Below are positions 48,005 through 60,500 of a DNA stretch of 64,000 nt, in pieces. The notes below the pieces were generated by a model. It was not told the DNA's origin, did no database searches, and saw only the letters and a list, made by a program, of their open reading frames with translations. Position numbers and translations under genes: made by a program. This DNA comes from Styela clava (taxonomy: Eukaryota; Chordata; Ascidiacea; Stolidobranchia; Styelidae), in contig NC_135260.1 in NCBI RefSeq assembly GCF_964204865.1, forward strand, positions 5,332,001 through 5,396,000, written 5' to 3'. Position 1 is the first letter of the stretch. Each line of letters opens with the position of its first letter.

Positions 48005-48603
48005 TGAATATATATGAAGCAATGCACATGCATCTAAAATAAATATCTGGCAACCGGACATAAGACTACAGTGCCCCATATGATTGAAACATCTCATCCG
48101 TTTTCCTATCCCCCGGAATAAATGTGAAACTTGTCCTATCATTTAAAGGACTAGCCTACATTTGAGTAGACTATTAGGCGATTATTTGGCACTTGAATAT
48201 AAATGCAACTTCATATTATGACCATCACTTCTGATCCCTAATCACACAGGTACAGAAACGTCGAGAGTTTCATATCACTAGAGTTTAACTTGATAATATA
48301 GTTTAGCGATTGCCACCTTGCTGAGGAATATGCTTACCATCACAGGTTTGATTACCCTGTGGAGAATAATTATGTGAAACAGGGTTGCTGCCCTTCTCAC
48401 CGCTGAGGGAGGGTTCATTTAACTGCTAGTTGCTTACGGCTTCCTCTACCGTCAAGCCCTCGCATCTGAAACGAATAACTGGCTAACCATTTCCATACTG
48501 GACATGAACTGGTAATAGGATGAGAGGCTGTGGTACAGCAAATGATTAGGCTCACTTATCGGCCTCTTTCTCGTTGGGAATAAATATGAAAATCCTATCC
48601 TAA
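48005..48603 (+). mobile_element. Two adjacent tRNA-SINE copies
   Basis: 48005-48140 is a tail fragment ('atatgattgaaa', 'ccccggaataaatgtgaaac'). 48303-48603 is nearly full length, with a B-box-like 'ggtttgattacc', 'tcaccgctgag', 'gatgagaggctgtgg' and 'gggaataaatatgaaaatcctatcct'. Confidence 0.65.
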
Positions 48604-49317
48604 AAGAGTTTAAACCAGAGACCATATAAAACTGAAAGACTAATTAAACTCAATCCTAAATTTTATTGAATAGAATCAATGCATACGATTATAATAAAAG
48701 ACGACAGTGCACAGAAACTGTGCAGAGCATGATTAAATAACAAACTGAAATCAAGCATATCAACAGTAAATATATATTTTAAATAATAATCCTAGGTTAT
48801 AAATATTTTAGGGTAGAGTATAGTTTTTGTTAGTAAACTGAATTTTTGTGAATCCAAACAATATTTTTGTGTGATCCAAGTGTCAAGCTTGCTGCACATT
48901 AACAAAGAAAGACTCTTGAACTACTTGGGATAGTTATTTCCAATTATATGGGTATGTATACACCCAGCTGGCACAAAGGCATGGAGGAAGGATAGTTTAT
49001 CCCGCAGAAACTAAATCAACAGCATAGGTATTCTTCGTGCAAGCATTAATCTAAGCGTTTGGTTGAACTGTGTATGTCTTGTTACTTTCGATACGAAATC
49101 CATATACTTTTATGGATATAAATGCATTTAAGCCTTTTTTTATAATATAATAGGATAACTTTCATAGTTGGCACCGTGGTTTTCCTCTATTTAGAATATA
49201 TGAAGTAACTATTATGGGACGTTAACAGAACACACGTCTGCTTAAAAAAGCTTACAAATTTATCATCGCCTGTTCAGCCATTTTGAATTGTATTCTGGAA
49301 AGGATAAGCCTCTAGAT

Positions 49318-49484
49318 CTGACTGGGGCAAACTACACCCATTTGATAATTCAATCTGGCCCTCCTGATGCTGCCAAACTAAAGCCAAATTTTGATGTTTT
49401 AGCTAAAAGATAGCTCAAGGAATTTGTTGAAATTGCGATTAAATTTAGTTTTCGCCCCTGGTCCTAAATCCTCACCCACCCCTG
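49318..49484. mobile_element. 167-bp internally deleted hAT MITE
   Basis: Exact 8-bp duplication CTCTAGAT (49310-49317, 49485-49492). The interior 'tgatgttttagctaaa' and 'agctcaaggaatttgttga' matches 22559-22913 and 36808-37103. Confidence 0.88.
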
Positions 49485-49841
49485 CTCTAGATGGCATCCT
49501 AAGTAATGCATAAAGAAACTATATAGACACTTATCATCGACAGAGTAGTGGATTCCATATGACAAGTTTGTCTGAGATAAAACTATTAAATAACGATTAT
49601 ATACATTTTAGTACAATTAACAATCAGAATAAATATATATTCTACACATTCAAAGAATAAAAATAACGTCAGCAAATATTAACAAGTACTATTTTATTGT
49701 TACACATGAAAAAAACTCACAAGAAATCAGTTGGCTAAAAGGAAATCTTAAACATAATGCTATTTGAAAAGAATTCAAAATAATATAAATAAAATTACAG
49801 TTTTCTTTGTTAAATTATTCACTCAAATCTTGGGTTTATAG

Positions 49842-50145
49842 CAATGGTTTCCAACCCTCTATGGCTCGTGCCGCCTTCTGGAGGCCCTATGCACTCACGA
49901 CCCCGTTTGTCATAACACTAGTATTTATAGTGTTATTTTGATTGGTTGATTACAAATTCCATTAGGTTCAAACAATTCAAGCACAACAAAGTAAAAACAC
50001 CCTGTAAATTATCCTTGTCAAGCAATGAAACGAGGAAGAACTGGGAGTTTTATTGTAAGGGAAAAGTAAAATCAGTTTGGCGTCTAGCCTTTGTAGCCCC
50101 CCCCCCCCCCCCAACTCGAACACAGGCTCCGGTTGAAAACCACTG
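49842..50145. mobile_element. hAT-type MITE with a 16-base C run
   Basis: Ends CAATGGTTTCCAACC / GGTTGAAAACCACTG. Flanks GTTTATAG / GTTTAAAC match at 6 of 8. A pure C tract spans 50097-50112. Confidence 0.7.
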
Positions 50146-50149
50146 GTTT

Positions 50150-51554
50150 AAACGATCAAATTGGTCATTTGAAATCTGGCGGATTACACTAATATATTTT
50201 TTTTATTTCATATCTTCAAAGGAGGGTTTGCACAAACAGTCACTGATGAATAAAGAGTTACACGCCAAGTTTGAAGACTTCATTTGCAGAATTGAACATT
50301 CTCTACACAAACAACTACCACAATGTGAAAAAGCATAATGGCATATGTAATACTAAACCCATAGCTGTTATTGCACCAAAAACGAAAAATCCGCAGATGT
50401 CAGAACTAATAAACAATAAAGTGAATTCTATACATTTGGTCACTTTTATATAAACTATGATCAGCACTACACAATACCACTTATTTCCTGATGGAAAATA
50501 TATGTCTGCCAAAATACAATTTCCCCAGAAAAGAAACAAAGTAAATAATAGGCTAAGAACAGGAAAAATTAGAAAAACAATTTAGGCAAAAAAAGTCTAC
50601 CGTAATATATTTCCTGTAACTTGAAATCGCTTGCGAGAAAATTAAAAGGTTCATCTCAGAAAAACAATTCCTATTACTAACTATATCCTCTCAATAATTT
50701 CCAATGCAATTTCTAATATATAAGAACTGATTGAGCAATCAGGACTAGACTTTGTCTCCACACATAATGAATAACTGGTATTTTACAGTCTAAGAATGAA
50801 GCATATTCTCAAAGCACCAAAAATAATTAAAAACACGAATATTGGAATACAAATAGGTCGTATAATACGAAAATTATAAATTTATTTGTCGATAAAATAC
50901 TAAATCACATGTATAATAAGGGAAAGTGAATGTATATGAAAGCTATTATTCCATAATCAGTCAGTTTACAGCCTATCATGATTTTTCAAGTTATGAAATA
51001 TGACAATACAAGGTAATCGAAATTGTCTTTTATTTGAATAGGTTGTTGGGTCAAGGGATTATTGGAATTGAGTTGATGTAGAGCAGGACTTTCCAAACTT
51101 TCAGGCTTGCAACCCGCTCGATGTGGCTTTCAGGGACTTAAGAGTCAAAGCCGACATTGTTATGCAAGCGCTTCTCTGGTATTCTCTCAAAATCATGAAA
51201 TTTATGTTTTGCACTAGTTTTACTAATAATTGTGTCTGGAATCAAAAGTCCAAAAAGTACAATGGATATAGTACTTTGTGTGAAATTAGTGTACCCCTAT
51301 AATTCGAAGTGACCCCCAGATTTAAAAAAAATCTCGAATTGCACGTTTTTATCAATTAATCAGAAGTTGAAATTGGTTCGAATAAGCTTTAAAATCAATG
51401 TACAGACAGAAAAACAAATTAAAATATTGATCTAATAATGGTATAATAATCAAATGAAATAGGTGACATAGAATTGGGGGATTTGAATCAGTTTTCCATG
51501 TACAACATCCCAAATAGTATTCATAATATGGCTTTCCAAGCATTGTAGATCATA
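50150..51554. other. No gene seen; probable 3' region of GAK
   Basis: No recognisable frame. Minus-strand poly(A) hexamers occur as 'tttatt' at 51029-51034 and 50881-50886; either could end the GAK transcript. A hAT-like terminus 'CAGGACTTTCCAAACTTTCAGG' begins near 51083. Confidence 0.4.
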
Positions 51555-54500
51555 TTACGTAAACATTTGATGTCCCTTTTCTTCATATTCAGCCCAGGCA
51601 TCATTTAATTCCATGAAAATCATTTTAGCAAATTCTTCATGAGGAGTACCTGTTGCTTTATCTGGATGTACGACCAGGCAAGCCTTCCTGTACATTTTCT
51701 TCACCTGAATAAACAATAAAGTTGTGAATTTTTTTAACCTAAACTTGATTATTAAACAGAAAAGACAGTAGACCAGGACAGGCAACCTGCGGCCCACGAG
51801 CCAAATGCGGTCCGCAAAAACAAATTGTGCCCAAGAAGTGCCAATTTGGAATGGTGCGTTATGAAGCCTATACCGCGGCTTGGATTTGTATTCGTCCCTC
51901 CTGTATGAAACGTTGCACACTCCTACGGTAGATGATCAGCAAATGGGGTAATCAAATTATCAGGCTCGACACAATACCAATCTGCATCTAATCGTATAAG
52001 TTGAATGCGTATGGCCAAGCAAAATGAATGTTGAGAATTAACCATAAAATATATTTCCGCAAGTTACATAGAATTCCATAAGAATGCAATTGCATGAACG
52101 GGAATTTCAATCCTACTAAAAACATTGAGTGGTATAGATAATTCTACATTGTAATTATACTCAATATCATTCATATATTCTATATCATAGCTCATTTTTG
52201 TAACAAACCGGTATTTACATCAAAAATTGCAAATTTGTCACGCAAACAACTATTTTCACTATCTGATTTTCTAAAAGCTCTATTGTTTTTTAATAGGATT
52301 GAATAAAATATTATTTAGAGCTAATTCTGTGAGCATCCTTTGCTCATAGGAAACTGAAATCAAATATTTCATACCAAATGAATAGATTTATTGAACCTAG
52401 CAAATTGTGACCTTGATTTGAACTAATTTTCACACTACTGGGCAAAGATATAATGTGATTGAAACCCATTAACACTCTTTAACTGATAATGAAGATCAGT
52501 ATGTTAACTTGTGTTCTCATTTACATTTTGTCCAGGTGATTGTCATCCAGGGATAACTGTGTTCTAATCCTATTGGTCTTTAGCTGACCAATGAAAGCAT
52601 ATCATGGTGGTATGGCATTGTGGGTAAAACCACTGAGGCATGCTTCCTGGCCCCTGGGTATAAATACTGCCATGCTGGTCTCCAGAGGTCATTCTGTACT
52701 TTGTTATAGCAGAGGCAATATGTGCCTTATGTCTGACTTTATATTCTGTTATTTGTGGTGACAACTGAACTGTTTGTTAATTAAGTATTGCTTGTGTTCA
52801 ATAAAACGTTAATTCACACCAGGGTTCCCAATGTTAGGTTGATTGACCGCGGGCAAAAATTTTGAAGCAGGAGGATATTAGCGAGCCAGGAAAGGGCAGC
52901 GACCGAAAGGGCGCAAGAGTACGTCAGGAGTTCAGGAGGCGACGTAACACTTGGCGTTATATATAACACAAAAAGGTAAACACATAAAGTGTTAAACATA
53001 TCAGTATTTATTTGAGTTTAAACTATTTCACTTAAGTTCGGCACGCCATTTCAATTTGTTACGCGTGCCGTAATTGGCTCACGGGCCGCGGTTTGGAAAC
53101 CCTTGATTTACACCAATAAACAAGTAAACACTTCATTTTACTCACGTCGTTTGGTTGTACGAGTTGATGCATTCCACACTGCTTCCACTTAGTACCTTCC
53201 CATAATACTGTATGTAGGGTTGATAATAAAGCTCGCACGTTTCTCTCTTTGCCTTCAACCCAATCTAAGATCTGAAAATAAAACACGAAGCCTTTAATAA
53301 CAGTAAAAAAATCTAGCCTGTGAATTGGCATCATTAATATGTTATAAACGTAATATTATATCAGAAGTCCCATAGCTCGTGTTAGTAAGTTCTAATCAGG
53401 AACAACATGTCCACATTAATATCGTTATATCAAAATATATAATATTATATCAGTATAATGGATGGATCGCAATTAAACGAATATCAGAAAAAATTCTGAG
53501 AATCAAACAAGTCATATGCACATGAAAGTGAAATGGACTTATCTCTGAGCAAAGACTGAGGAGGACTACTGATACAGCAAGATCTCGACTATACTATTGG
53601 ACAGGATTTTTTCATATTTCCAGGAAGAGTAAATCTAATGAGATGACTCAATCATATGGCGAACCACTGCATCTCGTTTGGTTACCGGTTCATATCTGGT
53701 ATGGGAATAATTAATCAGTTATTAGATTCATGGATTAACATGTTACAGAAAACCACAGCCAGCTTAATAAAAATGTACATTTACGCTATTGCACATTAGT
53801 TATTCTCAAATTCTCTAGATAAAAAAACTGTTCTGCTCTGTTACCTTAATTTTCTGTGGATCCATGTCCTGTGTTCTGGCTGCTTTCTTCAGGTCAGCAA
53901 GCTTTCTTCGAGCTTCTTCTTTCTTAGAAGCAGTGAAACCACTTTGTGATAATAAATCATCAAAAGCATCTTCTTTCACTTGTGGTTTGACATCTGGAAA
54001 AATTATTGGATATGTTTATTTCCAATACCAAATATGAATGTAGCAATCACAGCAATCAGTATGAAATTTGTCATGTAATGTTTTTAATTTCATATCTTAC
54101 TAGTTTATTTATTCATGTGATATTGTGAATATTTATCCATCCAGTACGAAACTTATGGGAATTGAAAGCATTTATTCCATAATCAGTCAGTTCACATCCA
54201 AGCATGAGTTTTCAAGGTATTGAAAAAGAACAATCCTAGGTGACCTAAATAGTCTTTCTTTTGAGTGGGTTGTTGGGCTCTATAAGTGTATGTACCATTG
54301 TGGAGGTAACAAATTTTGTTCGCCTACTTTACACTTGACATCAAGTTGTGTAAAGGGACTGAAACCTATGGGCAAGGTGTGTATTCACTTGGCTAACACA
54401 GACAGTAACCAGAACTCGTAATAGAACTAAAATAAGTTAAATATATTAAAATTAAAAATAATTTAACAATTTCATATTTCATCAAATGAATATGAAAATT

Positions 54501-57500
54501 TTATTTCCATCCAAAAAAAGGAATACTGTTTTATCTCAATATCTATATCAGCTAAAATAAAAAGCTGATTCTACTTACTTGACTTCCATCCTTGTCCCCC
54601 TGAGAAGCCGCCGACATTGTAGTTTGGCCTTGCGGGCTGATAAGCAGGTTGCTGTGAGAAATATAACAATTATGAGTTGCAGTTAGTATCATTATGTACG
54701 AAGATTTGGGTATTGCATAGTTTGCTATTTGAGATTCCCAATGAAACAAAAACGAGAATATCGGTTGGAAACCGAAGACTTATCGATCGATAGTTAGGGG
54801 ATCCCCCAAAACAAAAACTGCAGTTTCGATTTATCCGCTCTTGTAACTTGCGCACTGCGCATCGCACACACACACTCGGCGGGTTTCAAAATTCTCTCGC
54901 TTTACAAAAATCTAGATCACTATATCAATAATTGATTGATAACTCGCTAATTATACCACATAATTCGCCCAAAATCAATAGGCTTCTGGTCCGAGATAAG
55001 AGGAATGCACATGCAAAATCTGGAGCAGATTCAATCTCGCTTTCGTGAGATATCGCGTGCATCTAACAGACACACACACAGACAGACAGACATACAGACA
55101 AATACCTATCAATATACTTACCGATCTTAAGATCGATAAGTAAATATAACAAATTTCCGACCAAAAAAATTTGAATTTAAAATATATTCAAGAAACAAGA
55201 CAAAAATATGTGGTAACATCATTATCAAATTTCAGCTCAAAACTCATAGCACAGATAATTAATCAAAAATTTGAGAATCAAAAATTCTTTTTTCCTACTA
55301 AATTGAAATTAATTTCATTTGTCATTTTCAAATAACATAGGCTAGGGGTGGGCACAATTTTTCAGTATAAAAGCCGCATGCTGAAAGTCAGTACTTTAGA
55401 AGAGCCGCAGAATTTGTAAATTTTTTATTATTAAAATTTCGTTTCTTAATTGATGACATATCGCACAGTAACTTAGACTAACTAACCGCAATCAAGCTGC
55501 AATACAGCCGACGCATCAATAAACATTGACCATTGTGACGAAAGATTTGCTGACTGGACTGACTTATATGACAATATGATAGTACTGATAAGATAGTATT
55601 TGCCTATTTATCCTGAGGGAAGAGAAAAGACGATGAGATTGCTCAATCATACAGCGAACCACGACCTCTCCTCTGATTACTAGTCCATGTAGAGTATGGA
55701 ATTAGTTAGCCAGTTATATGTTTTTAGATGTATGGACTTGATGGTGGAGAAAGCCGTAATCGACCAGTGGTTACGTGAACCACCCTGCGCCGGCGAGAAG
55801 TCCAACAATCCTCTCGCACATCAACATCCCCGCAGGGGAATCAAACATGCGAACCCACACAGGTTAATCAGAGGTGCGAGGCGAGCGTATTCCTAGCATT
55901 AAGCACAATGCGCCACAACACAAAGCCGACTGATTATCGACAAGCAAGTGCTTATTTCAAAAGTAATATGCAATCGTAAGCAAATCCAACCTGTGGTCTT
56001 CCCATACCACCACCCATGTTTGGATTCTGGTATTGATTCCTGGTTTGTTGTTGTTGCTGTTGTTGTGGCATTGGTTGGGGTTGCTTCTGACCCATGTTAT
56101 TCATTGATGGCTTCTTAAAACTACCGAGATCTACAATAATAGGAATAAAATCATATTGTTTGTTTCATGCAATGCCTTTCAAATTCTCCGTTAAACATGG
56201 AGTTAGACATGCTATTGTAATCCTAAAAAAATCAAATGTAAGCTATTTTTCCTTTTAAGTATTCCAAATATACGGAGAAGTACAATAAGCCAACAGCAGC
56301 ATACTAGGAGTTAATGATTAAGATTAGTTTACGAAAGAGATCGCCTACAACCGATGTAAAAAGTGGGTTAAAATTATCTCAATTTCAATTATGGCACACA
56401 GTGGCTTAGTGATTGAAGTGCTAGACTTAACAGTGAGAGCACCTCAGATTCAAATCCCATGCCCCCCAACTTGCCCAAAGTGTAATAAATCGGGTAGGCA
56501 ATGCCAAATTGAAAAGATCTCAATAATACCAAATAATAGCAGCTTAATACCTAACAGTGGCTGTTTGTACAAAACCTCCTCGTTCAGAGAAAACTACGTG
56601 AATAAGTGCCATATATATAAAAATGAGAAAACAAATGTGAAACATAAAAAAAACAAAAAAACAAATTTAGTGCCAACATTCAAGTCCCCTCACCTGCAAA
56701 TGGGTCTGAACTCTGGGCTGACGGGGCTTGATGTGTTCGACCATTCATCATTCGACTTTGCGAAGACATCATTGGGGTGGAATACGTTTGTTGAGGTGCA
56801 GTACCATTCATTCGCGTATTTGTTGCACTGGATCCTCCAAACGGATCAAAGTTATTACCAGGATTTTGGAACGCAGGTTGCTGTTGTTTAGAATTATGGG
56901 GTGGAGTTTTTGCAGACCCGAATGGATCAAACGACATGAATTCTGACTGTGTTTGCGAAACTGTCGGATCGGACGCAGGTTTTGGGGCAGAAGATTGGGG
57001 TGTCGTAAATGAACCAAATGGATCAAAATGTTGTGAACCACCCGTCATGCCCCCCATTAGATCTGGCTCTGACGAGCTTTGTTCCTGTGGTTTCGGGATT
57101 GGCTTATAAGATGAAGCACCAGAAAGGAGATCAAAATTGCTAGCAGGTTGGGGTTGTGGAGGTTTGGCAGGTTTTTCTGGAGCAGATTGCGTCGTTGACG
57201 AGAGTCCAAGTAAATCTGCATGGCCATCGTTTTGCATAACTTTTCGTTCACTAGGTGGTGTTAAAGGTGGTACGCTCGGTGTTTCGTGAGAAATATTAGT
57301 ACCAGGAGGAGACAAACCAAGTAAATTGACATCGGAATCGCTAGATGGTATTCTCCTTTCACTAGGTGGGGTAAGAGGAATTGGGGCACTGGTACGTTGT
57401 TGGGTTGGAGTGCCTTTTTGCTGGGAGGTCTGTCCTTGTTCATCGTGACTCCATTCTAATGTATCAAAAAAACTTCCTTTGGAAGAAGACTGTGCTTTGG

Positions 57501-60500
57501 GTTCTTTTGAGTTTTCCTCTCGTTTCGCGGGTGGTGGCTGGGGTTTTTCAGGTTTAGATTTCTTATTCAGGTCACAGCTGTAAGTTATAGAAGGCATTGG
57601 GTCTTCTTCCGCATGACCTTAAATAAAAATAACAAGTGTTTACTATCGTTCATGTGTCATCTACAGAAGAGTTTCCCAAACTTTTTGGGCCGCGGATCCG
57701 TTTGTGAATTTCATTTTTCACGGACCCCCATCTCATGCCGTATCAATTTCTGTGCTTAGCAACGAGGAAGGATAATGTTTCCTTTGACGAAATAAAACTC
57801 AGGAAAAAAAACTCCGATTCAATACATATTGAAGTTATAATACGGGTAGACCAATGGCTATTCGATGAGATTATGATCTATTTGCTATCCGATATCCGGA
57901 CTGCCGGTACTAATTGAACACATGGATCCAATTTAATTGCGTATATAACTACAGTGTCACACAATTAACTAAATTTCGTTTCATGCCTCTCAGGCTCAAT
58001 TGACCTTACAACAAAGTCGTGCAAGTTATCACCTGGTGAAAACTCAGTAACCCATATGATCAATTATTACCGATGAAGGCGACGATGTAGCCCTGTGACA
58101 AAGGTCTACCTCACAGACGCTAAAAGCAAGAATCTTTTTCACCTCCATTCTTAAAGTTTCGTAACAATAACGATTTGCGATAGCGAGAACGTATTACTTT
58201 ATTTTGTTTACGAATGTCTATGTGAAAGTCTATATGCGGTAAAATGTATATGCTTCAGACTCTTTTCATATCGTTGCGGACCCCCCTGTGCAGTCATCAC
58301 AGACCCCCAGGGGTCCACAGACCCTAGTTTGGGAAACCCTGATCTACGGTATGCCTTCAAAATGAGCCAAATCTTCCAAATGCATCTGCATATTATGACA
58401 TCATGGGTAAAATTTCACTATTAACACTGTAAAAATTGTGGGTTAGCCCTGCTAGTTCAGATTTTGAAACTCTGAAAATATTTGATCGCAAATAGGGTAA
58501 ACCATCCAATGTGTAAAAATATGTAAATACACTCACCGAATTTAAGCAAAATTTCTTGTTGTTCTTCTTTAGTTGAGAATAGAACTTTAGGATTTATTCC
58601 TCTGATGGAAAAATCATCCCAAGGATGTTCGATGCCTGGTTCAGGCTCTTCTTCATTCCTCATATCAACGTTTATCGAGACTTGGAAGTTATCTGGATAT
58701 TTCTCTTGAATATCGCATGCATCCAAGTCATATCTAGAGAAAAATAAAATTGTAAGATTAGCATTTTCACAGAACTTTCACTTCATGACAGGGTTTTCTT
58801 GAAATGGTCCCACACAACCGCAGAGAAGTTATCAGGGAGCCACGAACAAAGCCAAATAATTTACTATTCAAAATACATTTATACATACTGGATAAGTATT
58901 ATGAAATATATTCTTAATTTGCTCTTGTCAGCAGTCCTATTTTATCACTTAGAAAGTTATTTTTTTGATACAGCACCCTTGCATTATAAGCACACTGATC
59001 AGACCAATTTTTAGCCTGATGGTCAAAGAAATATTGAAGACGATCATCTTCCAGATGAGAAAATCATAAATTATTTCTGAAATCAAGAATTGGAAAAATT
59101 CAGTTCATATAGGCCAACTCTGGTTGCCTTTAAAGGAGACCAAGAATATAAATACATAGAACTAACTTTTCAAAATGTATTGCGGTCGTAGAGTCAGGTA
59201 GAAACCCTGTATTGAACTGAAGTTGAAACATCTTTATCCCGGATTGTTTTCCTTGAATTTTTCCACCAAGTAATTGTCGAGCATGAAAGATTGAGACTGT
59301 AATGTCGGAAACACCTACAATATCTGCTCTTACATCGATGATAGCTCGACCATCGTCAACACTAAAACTCCTAAACAAAAATGTTTGAGAGTTGAGTATC
59401 ATTCCGGTTTAATACAATGAAATTTATCAATCAATGCTATCAAGGATTGGCATAAAAGAGGGGTGGGTACTTACTTTTCCAAGTGGGTCAGTTACATATA
59501 TAGACTTGGTTACTGGGCCGGAGGCTCGAAGCTCTATATGAAAAATTATGAATAAAAACATTTTTTACAACAGCTAGACAAACGTTTATATGCAAAATGT
59601 AACAATCGGGTCGTTATGGTTTACTTTCGTCAATATTTTCAGCGGAATTTCATATTCATAAAAACTATAGTCCTAATTTCAGCAAACACAAGAGGGACGA
59701 ATGGAACACTTCGGTGGGACGGATCCGGCCCGCGAAACATGATTTGCCCACCCCTGAAATAAAAGCATAAAACTCTCAGATCCTGACTCAATTTCAGCTT
59801 TCCAATCTCACAAAAATTGTGAAAAACATTGTATTTGAGCATACTAATGAAACATATTTTAGAAAAGATGGTTTTAAAAGCCACTAAACTGAACTATAAA
59901 TCGAACAAAAGTTTTTGGACACCTTGTACTTATTTTAAAAAATAATCAAAGCAAACCTCATAGCATCATATTCCTTCGCTGTTGTCAAAACCCTCTGATC
60001 ACGAACATAAACCTCACAAAATGGCCGACAACCATTACGTTGACGATTGAACAATGGAACAGGTTCTAGAATGATCGACTTCAATCTGATTGGTCTAGAT
60101 TTCGGAACGATAGGTCGCTCTGGCTTCACCATTCCGCAGAGATATTCCAAATATCTGTAAAGGAGAAATTTTTGAGATATATTACAATATTGGAAGATAA
60201 TGCCATTAAAAATTTCTGGTAACTAGTTTTCCTGGATGGTCGAGCCTGATCGGTAATGTCATCAGTTACAGGTGAATAACCAACCAGCTGCGAAGTGCTC
60301 TTTGAGTTGGGCACCCAGCTCTGTTGATTGTTTATTGGAATATCAAAAACATTTTCATTTGAAAATCTTTCAAAGAAATAAGTGCTCCCCTAACAAGCTG
60401 GTATCTAATCATAGTATGAACTAACATTAAACAATGTATCAAAAAAAAGGTTACATGGGATTATAATCAGAAATATATATCATGTCCATGAAATCTTGCA

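Noticed and set aside
56391..56891. 166-codon plus-strand ORF
   Set aside because: It overlaps the minus-strand GAK linker exon, which has clear protein motifs and splice borders; the plus frame shows none.
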